In this document: in pieces, positions 11,581 to 25,134 of the stretch
Layout: each line of letters begins with the position of its first letter
Numbering within the stretch: the first letter of the stretch is position 1
NCBI GenBank assembly: GCA_009760855.2
Contig: WPIO01000101.1
Coordinates: forward strand, 856,001-920,000
Source of the DNA: Cristatella mucedo
Lineage: Eukaryota; Bryozoa; Phylactolaemata; Cristatellidae
DNA length: 64,000 nucleotides
Direction: 5' to 3'
Position numbers and translations under genes: made by a program
The notes under the pieces: model-generated
Databases searched by the model: none
Told to the model about the DNA's origin: nothing
What the model saw: only the letters and a program-made list of their open reading frames with translations

Positions 11581-14039
11581 ACAAGAAAGAAAGCGAGAGT
11601 GACTGAAAGACAGCCAAAGCGAGAGAAAGAGAAGATTAGCATCATTAGCTGCAATCGAGCAAGCGCAGGACACGTTTTCAGTTGGGAACGGTAAGCCGGT
11701 GAACCTAGTTTCGGGTAAAGAATAGGTGGGCCAATGCCTGGGCGTTGGCGGTTGACAAGCCTCCAGGCACGGAGGGATGGACCAACTACAGTATTTGGAA
11801 ACGACCACAAGATTAACTGGTCCACAAGAATTTACCTGTCCCTGCGCTGTAATGTTCGTGCCACGCCCGTACGTCAGACTTCCAGGCGAACGCGGCTTGG
11901 TGAGCTGATTCATAAAGTGAGTGTGAAGGCATCCAACTTCTTGTCGCGTTGCGATGCTGGAATCAGAACAGAATCTTATGACGGCTTTAAGGTCGACTTT
12001 CGCTCCTGAAACGTATCATGTTTCGGACTTTCAGAATCCTGGTTTTCTTGAAAATAGCGTTGAACAGCACGAACGTAAACCAAATCCTCCTCCTTTCAGC
12101 ATGCCGCTAGCAACTGTCTTAACATATACGGGGAGACTATAAACATTAAAAATAGAGCTTTTATTGTAACACGAGTGTTGTCATTTGTTCACAACAAGGT
12201 GCGGCTACCTGCTATTAGAATTGAATGAAAAAGCCAGTCAAATTATTATTGCTGCTGTATTCAAGTGGTATCGCGCCTCGAGCAAGGGGCTAACGAGAAA
12301 TCCTAGTTTGATTTACGATTACTTGGTTTTCTCATCAAATTTCCTCGGATTTCAGCGCATGAGAGTAAAGCACAGTCTGGTCTCAAAGCTGTTGGATTAC
12401 ATCTAACTCACACAAAGCAACAGCAAACCTTGCACGCCATTTTCGGTAATCGTGATTTGTTTTATTTGCATGTCCCAAATGCCACTCCGATTAGGATGTA
12501 ATTGTTGGAGCTGTTGGATAATCTCTAATTCGGATGGCATCAACGCGTTTGGGAAAGTGTCGGTGCCTCTTTTGCAGCCTATTCAATTCTGAGTGACAGC
12601 AATCTAGTCTAAAGACAGCAAGACAACTGGCTAGTTTGGCGAGTAGCACGGAATCACGGACAGGGGTCGAACATCGCGACTGTATGTGGGTGTGGTTCTC
12701 ATGATGTGTGCCGACATTTAATAATACAATTACGGAGCGAGACGCGAAAGGAAGAAATGTACGTAGGCATTGAATACGTAGTTAGCAAGTGATCTGGATG
12801 TATAGAAATTAATGGAGCAGACGCCCCCTTCCACGCGCGACTGAGTAATTTTCCTTACCGAAGGTAGAACTTCCTTTCGTAAGTTCGAGAGTTGGAATGC
12901 ATGCAGTTGCATCACTGACAGTGTATGTCAAAGTAGTAATTTTCTATGGACTTAGCTAATTCGTATAATTAAATGACTGCCAGTGATTATTAGGAAGCCC
13001 AATCCAATGAAAGTGTAGCAGATATTGTAGGAGTCCCAATTGGGTTGCAATCGCTTATGATCCTTTTTCCGTCTGTTTTTTCTTAAAGACGATTGTTGAG
13101 AGCTATTTCTGTTTTTATAGCATACAAACTCGTAGATCAACCATCGCGGACACTCGACTATGCTATCTTTTCAGTAAGGACTTTGGAGCTGAACATGAAT
13201 GTGCTTCTGAGCTGAATCCTAATGCTAAGACAATATTTTTTGTTCAGACAGGGTTGCTCTGGCTATCACTATGGAAAACCCTGGAACCTCAGTGCTGGCG
13301 TCTTGCTCCACATGCACCATAAGCAGCAAAATTAGTTAACTAAAAGATTGCTAAGAGGTTTACCGTCAGACCAAGTAAATGTGCATAGCGAGATTACCTT
13401 TTCCGTTTATTCTTGGACTATAAATTGCGAACACTGTTAATGCAGCTCATAGGTTGTAGCTACTTCATAGCTGCTGAAATGCCACATCTTACTAAACGGC
13501 CGTACCCGTATCGTTGCAGCACTCATAGTCATGTGACTTGTTTAGTAAATTAGGCTGTCATTGTGGGACAGCAAAGAAGCCGACAGGAAAACAGCGAAGG
13601 TTGAGCTTGCTTACATGACCAGCATACTGCCATCTGTAAACTGCAAGACTGACATTGAAAACAAATATAGCCTACAGCGAGATTTTTCCCTTGCAAATTG
13701 GCGCAATTCTTCGGTGTTCGTCTGCTGCCTGGCTTGTTTTCTAAAATTTCAGCATTCCATAGAAGCTTGTTATGTGTACATTCGTTGACTAAAAATCAAG
13801 GCGATCTTTGTGCAGTTAAAGGCAGGCCTCATAGGATGTGGCATTCTATTTTTAGACGCCACGTATGCATAATCTTAAGACTGAGTGACGCCGAATATAA
13901 AAAAATTAATCACTGGGTATTAATTCGTGCACCCGAAGACTGTCCCACGAGGCGACCCTAATGTGCCTTTTGAATGCAGCAATAAGTCTTCAAACACCTT
14001 TTAAGCATTACCAGGCTCTAGAATTCGGATTTTTAGTTA
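11581..14039. other. No supported gene
   Basis: This 2.4 kb stretch holds only short overlapping frames, none with recognised motifs or paired splice sites. Frames near 11740-12140 are open but unrecognised. I saw no LINE, SINE or microsatellite of note. Confidence 0.4.
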
Positions 14040-15800
14040 CTGGACGCGACACAAAGTCCCGTGTCACGTCAGTCATGTACCGTTTTTGCACGACCTTCTA
14101 ACAAACGGAGAAGAATGGTGCGAAGCGCCAGATCACTGAAAACAGCAAGTACTACAGCGTTCCATTCTGCAAAGTAAACTAGGAAAAACACAACAGCACC
14201 AAGCACACCGTCGAATGGGATAAGTACAAGAGGGCTACACCGGAAGAAAAGAAGCAATTCTTGAATGCCGCGAAACCGACGTCTATCGATCGCAACATTG
14301 TCAAGAGCAGCGGTGTCCTACATCTCGTGGTGGATAAGAAAATTGAGTAGGATATCCTCTCCAAAATGTTCTTTCGTGCTGATGACGATTCGGAGGCTTT
14401 ATCAACGGAGAAAAGCTTGTCTGTTCCAACCAGTTCCCGACACGTCTTCTTATTAGGTCGTCATCAAAAACGTGAAGCAATTTGAGCTCGCCCTAGGTCA
14501 CACACCTGTTGGATTGTCAAACTGCTACGGTCATCGATCAGCACAAAGAGGCCTTCCACAATGTCAAGCTTGTCGGCATCAATGATACTCTTGTCATTCA
14601 GTACGTCCGAGTCGGTGTCGCCATGAATCTTCAACCCATATCCGATACTTTGAGCTCTGCCGAGTTTGGGCGTTTTCGCTGGTGATAGCTCTACTCATCG
14701 ATCAGTCTCGTACTTGGGCATCGGATTCGTTTATGTGTGCCAATGGTGTTCTGAGCAATCTGCATTTGATGGCAACGCTTTTCTACGATCGTCATACTGT
14801 TGCGAACATTGCTGCCTCGATCTGTCGCATTCTGGAGACGCTATTCGACAACTGGCGTTCAAAAATCGTTGAATTCAGCTCTGACGGCGAGAACACTATG
14901 ACCAGACTATATTTGGGTGCGGTGGCGTGAATCGATCAAGAGGCTGAATCCGCGTTGATGCACATATGGTTCGCTCCTGGTCAGGTCGACTTTCTCGTAA
15001 AGGAGGGCTGTCATTCCATGGATAGGGAATCGTTCTACAAGACCTTTCACGATATTAGCGTTCATCTACGCGGCCAGCAGAATCTATTACTGAAAATGGG
15101 TAAAACATGCCCGAAAAATACCAATCAATGGGTCATCTTGAGCGAATCTTATCGTGAATTCTCCAACATCGCCGTCATCTGATGAATTGGAATGCTGAGA
15201 AGAATTCTGCTTCTGCGCCGGACGAACGCTGGTGTTTGATGACAGCCGATGTTAAACCACTACTCAAGCTGGTCAATGTCACGTTGGTGATTCCGCAATC
15301 ACCAAACGTGATTCTTTCCAAAAAACCACCGAGATCGAAAATCTTTCCGTCCATCTTGTGCAATTAATGAGTATTGAACTGATGTATTCTAACAATGAAT
15401 TCAAGAACAAGAGGCCTTACGAATACGTCATTTCGGATCGTAGGGTTAAAATCGTAGATGTGGAGTGCCACTTCCGAAACCAGGGATCCAGGACTCATTT
15501 TGATAGATATTGCTCTTTTCGGATTGAATCTAACTAATGCTGTGACTTGCGTTCAGGCTGTGAGTGTTCCAATGACCAGGCTGCAGACGATCTCGTTCCG
15601 CCAGTGATGCCGTTCGACCTCGTGAAGCTGGAACTATGCGATTTCATCAATAGTCACCTTTGCCAACACAAACAGTGTTTAATCCAACTTCAGCATTCTG
15701 AAATTGGAGAAGGACAATTTTTGTGAGTTCATGATGAATCTGACACTTGAGGGCATCTTCCAAACAAATCAGCGGGTAGTCGTGATGGAAATGCAGGTGA
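14040..15800 (+). mobile_element. hAT-superfamily transposase remnant, oomycete-family-like
   Basis: This is a decayed DNA-transposon transposase. The N-terminal region reads YYSVPFCKVN, then HNSTKHTVEWDKYKRATPEE, which fits a zinc-finger-like start. It is followed by VKQFELALGHTPVGLSNCYG. The catalytic core at 14670-14930 reads ALLIDQSRTWASDSFMCANG, LHLMATLFYDRHTVANIAA and WRSKIVEFSSDGENTMT. Then come HIWFAPGQVDFLVKEG and LRGQQNLLLKMGKTCPKNTN up to 15180. The C-terminal dimerisation part at 15600-15790 keeps PPVMPFDLVKL and FSILKLEKDNFCEF, then LTLEGIFQTNQ. At least three stops or frame changes and an internal deletion before the last block show that it is dead. From memory, the order and wording match a transposase family best known from Phytophthora and other oomycetes. 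Terminal inverted repeats were not found. Confidence 0.8.
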
Positions 15801-16124
15801 CATGAGGCTTTGACCACGCTTATGGGAACGAGGCTGCGTCACAATAGCGGCAGAAGCAGCCATCAACTTGCTTTGCTACTAATTTTCACCAATTTCAATA
15901 AAACCCCAGTATTTTACCGATTTGGATACGATGCTGATATTCAAGATTTTTGGACGCCGAATTTAAGCTAAAATATTTAAAAATCGACATTTGCCACATC
16001 TTTTGAGGCCTGGTTTAAGTAGGTCTCCAATGCCTGCTTTAAGGTGCTTAGTTATCAGCACTGGTTGCATATCAGTAATTTGTACGGTTTCTAAATAATA
16101 TGGTGGGTTAAGATTATATTTACA
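15801..16124. other. No supported feature
   Basis: AT-rich sequence downstream of the transposase remnant. It might include the transposon's 3' flank, but no inverted repeat partner could be identified by eye. Confidence 0.35.
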
Positions 16125-16215
16125 GCCTATGTATATTTATAGCATATGTAAAGTGCCTAGAACGATATTTAGTTCTCCCGGGCGCACTAAACAAATGTAT
16201 CGTTTTTATTATTTC
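16125..16215 (+). mobile_element. LINE A 3' terminus, solo
   Basis: AGCATATGTAAAGTGCCTAG, then a decayed TTTAGTTCTCCCGGGCGCAC and an AT-rich tail, correspond to the LINE A terminus. Only the last 90 bases or so remain. Confidence 0.75.
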
Positions 16216-17184
16216 TTCTCTAGGAAATTTTGCAGACGAAGCAGGCACCTGGATGGCACTGCTGTGCTGTGCAGTGTGGACATCCATGAGATTCAATATG
16301 GCTTAAGGAGCTGTTTACCTACTTACGATCGAAGTTGGTGTATGGCAGAGTCTAGACCTAATGCAATGCACCAAAAATGCCAAGAAGTTCGACTCAAATT
16401 AGTAAACTACATGAAATACAGTAGTGAAATGAAGATTGCACGGTTTGCCTTATAAAGTAAAGAAAATTAACCCGAAGCAGGCGCAGACGATGCACATTTA
16501 GTTACATTGATGAACCAGCAGAGCAATACTAAGGATGGCAAGAAGAAGGCAGACGGCAAATTGTGGCGCTCAGATGTACTAGAATGCCTGGGAGCTTGGC
16601 TGCTTGCTCTAAAGTAATTGTGTGGTTGCCTAACTTGCAGTTGAGGCTTCACAGCACTGACATCTGGCCTGGTGACTGCCCACTTGGACAACTTCTGGCT
16701 GCCGTCTCTACAAACAGATGCCACACGGGTAGGGGGCACTGCGGGCCCTAAGAGAAAAAATATCATGCCTACTCTCCTAAGAAAACTAATTCCGCTTGCT
16801 GTATTCGAACCATGGACCTAGGTTAGAAAATTCATGCCCCTAAGCACCCGATACTTACAGGGCCTGGTTGCTCACTGACAGGTAGGAAACGCAATGGAAG
16901 CCCGTGCGTAAAGACTTGGAGAAAATTATACCAGGATCCGGCAAGTTTTGAATTGGCTTTGCAATCAACTGCTTCAAGGGATTGCAATCACTGCTTCATG
17001 CCAACACTGTGTGGGTGCGCCACCTGCTGGCTTGAGCTTGTGACTGATGCAGCAGGACAAAACACCAGGACAGAAATAATTCTACCAGAGAGTGCAAATG
17101 AGCTTCTTGGCCCCTGGTTGCGGCCCTGTTCGTAGCGCTGCAACTCGAGCGATGCACCCTAGGTTCCTATGGAATACACATTTA
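16216..17184. other. No supported gene
   Basis: Short frames occur on both strands (16467-16766 minus, 16129-16455 plus), none of which I recognise. No splice-bounded exon or repeat family was seen. Confidence 0.35.
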
Positions 17185-17198
17185 CTCACACACACACA

Positions 17199-17235
<37 letters not shown>
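17185..17235. repeat. (CA)n microsatellite
   Basis: An almost pure CA run with one TT interruption. Confidence 0.97.
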
Positions 17236-17241
<6 letters not shown>

Positions 17242-18677
17242 ATTATAATGATACAACCGACAAATGCCACTGCTAAATACCTAGCTGCGATTGTTTTGCT
17301 CACGCCGATGGACAGGGTATGTCAAATGCTCCTTGCTGGTAACACACGTTGATAAAATACGAAACTGCATGCCTGTCACCAGCTGGGTTCGGCTGCTACC
17401 TGTCCATGCTGGGTACCTGCCAAGTGACTGGAGCTCCGGGTTCAATGGAGAACAGCTTAACGGCCATAGGCAGCTTCTAGTAATCGAGTAAATTTATCAG
17501 ACTGTTTTGATCTCTTTCAGCAATCAATGTGCCTTGGCGGCTTAATGAGTGGGAGTGGTAATAGTTATTGCTTTCACTCGGCCAGTCCACGGTGGATATT
17601 CTTGGTGGACCCTCGAAACGCCTCCCCCATACGAGTGGGAGCTGTGCAGAGTGAGAATGCATTCGGCTGCACTGCCTTTGACTAACTTTGACCGCATGGT
17701 TACTCTGCAGACACGAAGGCGTCAAACAGGTTCTATGAGCTAAGATTCGAAAGATAATAACTAGAGACTACATGTGTGTTATGACTATACTGTTTAAGGC
17801 AAACTATATACATGCCAACTTGACTGCCTATAGCGATAGGCTGTATTTAAGTGTATTTAAATTAGGCTTGTTGACAATAACTATTCGGATTGAGCTTGCA
17901 AACAAGGTGCCTCCTGGAACTGGTATTCCCGTGCCTACTGTCAAAATAGCCAGTACTCTTTTGAAATTAGGCAGAGCGTGACAATACTAAGTGCGACTAA
18001 CTCTGTGACAATACTAACTTCGAGACATACTCTAAAAAGAGGAACGCCATCATTGCTTTCAGTTTACTGTATATAATTCTAGCCTAGGCAGCACATTGAT
18101 AGGTATACACCCATTTGTAAAAAACACAAAGTTAAATCTCTAATACCGTTAGTTTAACCCGCATCAGTAATGTTGAACAACTGACTCTTTGAAAGTTTTA
18201 CAGATGAACGTTTAAATGTCTCTAATGCATCACCTCAACGATTTCGCGACATTACGCTTTAGCTCCGCTCCAGAAAGAACTCCGGCGCTAAGTGATAAGG
18301 AGCAAGTGGTTGCAGTGCTGCAATACTTCGTCAGGATTTTTGTCAGTCCGTCTTGCTGTAAAATTAGTCCAATAGGCGCCGATTATTTTGAGCCAAATGT
18401 ATCATATACCAAAGCTTGCATTTACGATGTATAACATTCGTAATGCTCGAATACGAACAGCACCGTAATGTCAATACAAGTAATACAAGTCCTGCAATAT
18501 TTATTTCTCCTACAGCGCACTCGATAATTTTATCATGCATTAGGCACATTGGTGATTAAAATAACTGAGCTCGTAAGTCAAGCGATCTTGTAATGCAGCC
18601 GATTAGTACTTCACAGTTTTTTCTTTCCACTAATGTGTGCAGATGGCGACGCGAACGAACACATCCACATCCACTCA
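17236..18677. other. No supported gene
   Basis: Short, unrecognised frames only. The sequence looks like ordinary intergenic or intronic DNA. Confidence 0.35.
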
Positions 18678-18693
18678 TACACACATCGACACA

Positions 18694-18726
<33 letters not shown>
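18678..18726. repeat. (CA)n microsatellite
   Basis: A CA-rich run with occasional TA and TCGA interruptions, followed within 200 bases by a GA tract on the same strand. Confidence 0.95.
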
Positions 18727-18728
<2 letters not shown>

Positions 18729-18857
18729 GATCGAACGCAGGAATGCACGCCCTCATACGTGTGCATGTGCACGTAGGCATGCACATTCACGTGAGTGGCC
18801 TAGACAGGGGGAATAAATAGAGGAAAGAGCAGCCGGTGAGAAGAAAAAAAAAGCTAA

Positions 18858-18922
18858 TGAGAGAGAGAGAGAGAAAGAGCAAAGAGGTTGAGAGAGCGTG
18901 AGAGAGAAATGAGAAGAGAGAC

Positions 18923-18988
<66 letters not shown>
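18858..18988. repeat. (GA)n microsatellite
   Basis: An imperfect GA-rich region that becomes a pure (GA) run of about 64 bases at its right end (18925-18988). Confidence 0.97.
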
Positions 18989-18990
<2 letters not shown>

Positions 18991-20061
18991 CACATATAAT
19001 CAGAGCAAGTAATTATCTTTTAGCTAATCTCAGTTTGAAAACATTACAGCCAAACGAGATCTAAAACGCAACCTCGTATAATTAGCCGGGTCTAAACTGG
19101 TTCCTTAGACGGGAACTACCTTCTCACACAAAAGTGATCAATGTAATGCAAAATGCACAATCACATGAGTGCCTGAGAATCAAAGAGAGTTTTTGGAAGA
19201 CTGCCTTTCACACACTTCTGGGATGTGAGCAGAGACAGCGACCAGAGCAAGTTTACAAGCTCGTAAGTAAATTGACCTGCACTTCTGTAAATGGCTCGAG
19301 CTTTGAAGGAGCATTTAACCGAAAAACTGCTAAGACTGAGCAAATTATCTAACATCAACCCTTCATTCAAAATAACTTGCCATAGCACAACTGCCTCAGT
19401 TTAACTGCTTAGCGACAGGCATCTTTTGGTGGACCTACAAAAATGGAAAGGATAAGGAGATGTGTAAGTAGCAGGTGTTACCAGAAGACAGGTCGTGAAA
19501 TATATTGTAAAGTGAGAAAATAAACTGACCTGGATAGAAAAACGGAATGGGAATGGTGTTGATCAAGCATCTGCGAATTGAAATGTCACATCTGCAGTCA
19601 CTTTCACGGTAAACACAATGTGGTGCTCCAGCGAAGAAGCAAACTACGGGAGCTAAGTGGATTTACCAAAAAAACTCAAGATAAATCCAGCACTTCTAGA
19701 CAAAGCAATGGCATTCGACGGTGCGACAGCGAAACTTCAACTCGAAGCAGCTTCCCGTGCAGACACCTTTCTAACACTCGTAGGAAAGAGCTCACACTAA
19801 GGCTGTAACAAACACTCTACTACATGAAATTGAACAGTGAACTATGCATAAAACTATTTAATAGTTATGAGCAGTCTTTTGATCTTTACATTATTTATAA
19901 CACATGCAAACACCTTAGAGACCATGTTTCACGCGAACGAATGAAAATGGAGAGCCTGATTGTGATAGTCAGTCTTAATGACTGTCTGATGAGTCATTCT
20001 GGCTGAGCCTTTTCAGTGCTACACGCTTATACGCGAAATCTTTAATTTTCAAATTGAATAT
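18989..20061. other. No supported gene
   Basis: A plus-strand frame at 19578-19808 begins MKCHICSHFHGKHNVVLQRR and has a CxxC/H arrangement that could be chance. No splice sites or family support it. Nothing else was seen. Confidence 0.3.
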
Positions 20062-20091
20062 CATGTACCCGCAAAAGAACACGGGTACATG
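20062..20091. repeat. Perfect 10-bp inverted repeat (hairpin)
   Basis: CATGTACCCG is followed after 10 bases by its exact reverse complement CGGGTACATG. It could form a stem-loop, but nothing nearby explains it. Confidence 0.6.
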
Positions 20092-22422
20092 GACATATTG
20101 TAATTTGTTTTGCAGTATTGAATATTAAAATTAAAGAGAAGGGTTTTTCATTTCAAGTAGTTTTGGCCTATCTTCAGACGAGTCGATGTAAACTGCTGCT
20201 GTCATAGCTCACTTGCTACTCATAACTTCTGGCCCACGCATCACGTTTGGCATCACGTTTGCTCTTCATTACGTTATTACTTTAATCGAGACGGTTAATA
20301 GTTATGTCATTCCGATATTCGAAATAGTCCTTACAGCAACTACACTGGGCTACTCAAACTCGTCGTAACTATATTTCCTGGAGGAAGGTCTCCGAAAGGG
20401 GTGTAGTTTTACTACCCCAAGAGGATCACCTGTGCAAGATGATCGGGTCAAACTGTTAGCTGAAAATGCGGCCACTCGTTGCTATTAGACAACCAATGCC
20501 TCCCGAGAAAATAAATGCCGATGCTTTGCCTATTAATCATCAGTTCCTTGTCCTGCATCTATTTTATGTATGCACTGGTACACTTCACTAAATATTGAAT
20601 CGGCTCCTGAAACTGACAATCGGGGTATCAGTATAAAAGGGCTTCGTGATGCATTACAGCAAGATCAATGCTAGTGCTGCCAGAAGTGTATTAACTCAAT
20701 ATCTTGACGATTCTTATGAAGAATTTATAACATTCGTTTTTCAAAGGTACCATTTGCTCTTATAAACTTGCGTTCAGTGACTAAACTTAAGAGCTCAAAA
20801 ATTTCAAGCAAGCATCTTTGTTGCTTTCCAACAGCATTCTGAAGGAAAGCTTCAAATTTTTGATATCGAATACTCAGAAGGGACTTGACACCCTGGAGCT
20901 GCCGAATACATTTCTCACCAAAAAGTCTGATTTGTAGATAGGAGCAACACATGCAAGTCGTCAAAAGTATAAAGCAGTTTAATGAAACTAATTTATGACA
21001 GTAGCAGTCTAGACAGACTTGAGGTAGCATTTGTCACGGCAATTGGTACTTCCTCCATTCAAATTAGCCATCAGTAAAAGAACTTCTTTAAGTGGTAGAG
21101 TAGCACAGAAAGCATACGCCGGCTTCCTTAATGAAGTAGCAAATTTCTTAAGGTCGGATATGACAAAGCACTGACATTGATCTGAAAGTAATCATAATTG
21201 CTCAATTAAAAATATCGTGCATGGTTGAGCTTATAAAATGAGAGTACATCCTTTGAAACGTTCTGCCAAGCTAGCCGAATGACGTCATGTACACGATCCT
21301 TCTCCAAAAACGAGCTAAAGTGTCAAATCATACCGAACGAAATGACAGGCAAAAGATGCGACGTACAGTGATTGGGTTCTTACCTGTTCCATCAACTGTA
21401 TGCCTTCAAGGTTGAGCTTCTGCAATCAAGCTGCACGTTTCCTCACTTGGCGTTAGCAGAAAAGATGAGACGTGTGTAGGCAAAATGAAAATACCAGAAA
21501 CGCAGAAGACAGAATGATATCATAAGCACACACAATTGAGAACGTAAGCATACACAATAAGGAATATAAGAAAAAGGGAAGCGTTTTCTTGGGTAACGCA
21601 GGTAGTGGTTGTAAGGTCAGACGATGATGCGTTTGCAGTGAACATTGCTACGATATGTGAATATTGTGTGAATATGAGATGAAAAGACGGCCGCTCAAGG
21701 TTCAAGGCCGTGTGTGCGCCGGATGGGGCTAGGAGACTCCTACTAAAGGATTCTCAAGGATGAGTCTGCGCCACTGAGTATTACGAGATCCACGAGTGGC
21801 CCATCGGGAGCGATTCCGAGTGGTTTGCAAAGTGAAGTTGCTATGAAAAGCACTGCTGCGATGGAAGCCGAACCAATCGGTCGGCTGCCCTGCGATCGTT
21901 TTCAGGCCGTGCTGGAAAGCCTGTAGCCCATGCCGTCGCATGTGCTGTCGTAAGGGTTGCGTCAGCTGTTCAGTCAGGCAGGCCTGCGGGCGAGACATCA
22001 GCTGGCTGGCATTAATTGCTGCCCATTCACACGGGCCGGCACCGGCGAGCCGTGGAGAACGAGCCGAGCACCACTCCTCGCAAGAGTTTCGACTGACTCA
22101 GTGCAATTACTTGAGCACTGTCATAAAGCAGCCAAGCCTAGGCTAGCGACCTTCGACAGTAGCCGCGAAAAGGGCCGTCCGCCGGACGGCCACATTAGCA
22201 GGTCCAGGGCACCTGAACGGAAGCAAGCAATTTCGTCCTGCCATGTATGCGTCCACATCACCAAATCAATTATTGCTCCAGCATTACCATTTGCCAAATA
22301 TCCATAGTATTGTTTCCAGTTTGTGGCATTCGATAAGGGACGGTTCAAGAACCGTTACGGGAAAGAATTCGAAACTCTACAGCTGTTACTATAAACTATC
22401 ATCTCTATTCGAAACTGTCTAC

Positions 22423-22427
<5 letters not shown>
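20092..22427. other. No recognised gene; weak minus-strand frame
   Basis: A minus-strand frame of about 100 codons at 20725-21030 contains QIRLFGEKCIRQLQG, which weakly resembles QQIKLFGESFQEACK in the minus-strand frame at 40.8 kb. This is too little to call a family. A GC-richer patch lies at 21.75-22.2 kb and holds a small hairpin at 22173-22191 (GGCCGTCCG, one base, CGGACGGCC). Otherwise nothing was found. Confidence 0.3.
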
Positions 22428-22486
<59 letters not shown>

Positions 22487-22538
22487 TCTCTCCATCTCTC
22501 TCTCTCTCTCTCCCTCTCTCTCTTTCTTTCTTTCTCTC
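22428..22538. repeat. (CT)n microsatellite
   Basis: A long CT tract with a few CCAT and CCCT interruptions and a short TTTC run at the right end. Confidence 0.97.
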
Positions 22539-23529
22539 CATCCAGTACAAATTCGATCTTGAATTTTTTGAAAGTCTTGCACGTTCGGATTGCAGGTCAC
22601 CATAGCTGGTCGTTGAAGTACCTGCATGTTGACAGTGTTGGTAATAAGAAGATTTCAGGCACTGATGGTAACCACTTCGACTGTTTTGGGTCAAAGAAGC
22701 AACTAGGTTAGTCAGTTTAAGGTCACGCATCTAAAGATGATTACGAAAAAGATACCATAAAATTGCTGGAAAGCAGTATTTTAGGGATAAGATTAACGTT
22801 TTTATATACATATGGCTGTTAAATTTTATCGGCGATAAAGATATTTTTAGGGAGCATAATGAAAAATCCATTTGTAGAAGTACGTTATTCAAAATATTTT
22901 GCTTCTATTCAATGTAAACGATGAATACTTGTCTAGGGTTTAGCCCGATGTTATCGTGAGGGGCAGCACGGTAACAGGAATGAAATAGATGCACTACCGC
23001 TACTACTATTACTATTACACACACCGTGTGTGCGCGACTAAGGTGCTGACAGCGACCAGTGTTAGGCAGCGAGGTCAGCCCAGCAGTTCTATGCGAGCAA
23101 TGAATAACTTCGCCATGCTGGTGACGTTTCAGATGAGTGCTACCGCATCGTCGCGCTGATTTCTAAATCGCAGGAAAAGTAATCGTCGTCAACGATGCCC
23201 ATGCTGAGAGCGCGATTAGAAAACTGCACCGGTAGATCAATGAAAAGTAAGAGGAAGAGCGGACGCTGACGTCGCTCAGAAGCTAAGCAAACGCAATAAT
23301 CCGAGTCTTGTGAGCTCTGTCAACTTTAAAAATAATGGCACTAATTATAAGCTGGCATGTCGCCCTGACATAATTAAGCAAGCATCTGCCTAGGAAATTT
23401 GCAGATTCTGGAAAAGAAGCTCAATACAACCGCCAAGGTGACATTTGCAATGAATTACCCAAAAAGTGTAAGCATGCAGACGGCACATGGACCAAGTAAA
23501 TGCTATGAAGAAGAGGTCGGATTTTAGCT
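22539..23529. other. No supported feature
   Basis: AT-rich sequence with short frames only. A (TAC)n-like patch occurs near 23000. Confidence 0.4.
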
Positions 23530-23650
23530 ACCTTCCAACCTCTGACAAGTCAGTGCATTTTCTCACATTCGCAAGTGGCGATAGCTGAACTTTTGGAGCA
23601 CATGGGCTGAAAGCTTGGGTCGACAATGAATTTGGGTTTTGGTCGAAGAG
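23530..23650 (-). mobile_element. Possible LINE C-terminal fragment
   Basis: The minus strand reads STQAFSPCAPKVQLSPLANV, then RKCTDLSEV. This parallels the DRAFSSYAPKAWNSLPTCVR, SPDLTTF segment of LINE A. The match is confined to about 35 residues, so this is an old fragment or a related lineage. Confidence 0.4.
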
Positions 23651-25134
23651 GAAACCGACTAAAGTCAATTCCAGCTGGCGTGCACACAGGATGTCTACTG
23701 GCATTGAATTACCAAGGAATATATGTGATGGCTCAAGTGTATGCACCAAATTTTTTGCGGTGGTGCCTTTATCTAAGCACGTCCACATTTTTACAACGTT
23801 ACATGGATGAAAGTAGGCAGAGTCAGCTGCAGTGCTTATAAAATTGTCTAGGGAGAGGTAATTTCTTATCAGAAAACCTGGATCGCATATATATAGTCAA
23901 CACTGTGACATGTTCTGGCCGAGTTCATTGCATTAGGTTAAAGCTCTTGCTAATGAATGATAGGGGCTTTCCGGCCTGTGTCAGGCTTTTCCGTAACTGT
24001 TGCGATGGTCTCGTCATCATTGAATTTTAGAAATTACTGTAACCAAGTGCTAATGCCGGCACTATAAGCTAAGATGCTCAAATATGCTAGGCGGCAGAAA
24101 GAGATCAGAGCATAAACACAGCTGTGAGTCATCTACATTAAGGTGAAAATCTGAATTGCGTTTGGCAGTTACAGCAGCAAGAGAGGCAGTATGCGTTGAT
24201 GAAGGAAATTAACCTTGTGCAAACCAAGGGGGTACCCCATACAGTAATGGTTCTCCATCTAACCGTTTACCGTTGAAATTAACACTTGAACGTCTCCAGC
24301 TGTGATAGGACCTAAACCACCGAGGTACAATTAGAGAGATGCTTGGGCGAGGCAACCGGCACTTGAAGGACTTAAAGATCGCTTGATATTTCAGATTTCT
24401 CGAGAACTTACAAGGCTTCTAGTCTTGAATACAGCATTTGAGCACTGATATAAGCTGGTTTTGTTAAGAGCCAGACGCTTACTCAACTGAGCAAAAAGCG
24501 ACTATCCATTGTTTGAAACAATGTGCAGGTCAAACTGCGACTTTTGCCCTTAACGAGATTTGACGATTGATGCAGGATATTTACCATTCGTAAAGATAGA
24601 ACTAGCTTGGTATAACTACGACTATATCCAAAGTCGTTCTTTGCACGTTTGCTTGGTATACTGCTTCCAGCTACACAAAGTCCACTTGACTAAATAAACT
24701 AACTGCGCCAGTAAATGTTTCTTGAATGAGTACCCACCCCAAGTATTGCTAGCGACAGACTGGGGACATAAGCCTAACCCAGAAGCTACAGTGCTTACTT
24801 GCCCCCTAAACAGGCCGGAAGTACTCAATAACTTCGATTCTGTTGACTTTTCGTCCACTTAATTAATATCAGTGATTCCTGACATTGTAGGAACAGTTAA
24901 GTATTAAAACAAGACCACAGGTGCATTCTAGATATAAAAAGACACTTTGAAATGGAGGACGTCCAGCATTTAACGGGCACGACTGCAACTAGTATTTCAA
25001 AATTACTATCACCGTTTACGATTGCAATAAAGATAACGACTTAAGAATGACAATCATAAGGTAACATGAGAACTTAATTTATTTCGAGGGCCTATACTGT
25101 AGTCTGGATGCTTGCCATTTGCATAGTAACAGCT
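23651..25134. other. No supported feature
   Basis: Only short frames, such as 24622-24858 on the minus strand. No repeat family was recognised. Confidence 0.4.

Noticed and set aside
14540-14660. Separate small host gene before the hAT core
   Set aside because: The peptide NVKLVGINDTLVIQYVRVG and MNLQPISDTL fits the linker of the same transposase family, so it belongs to the remnant.
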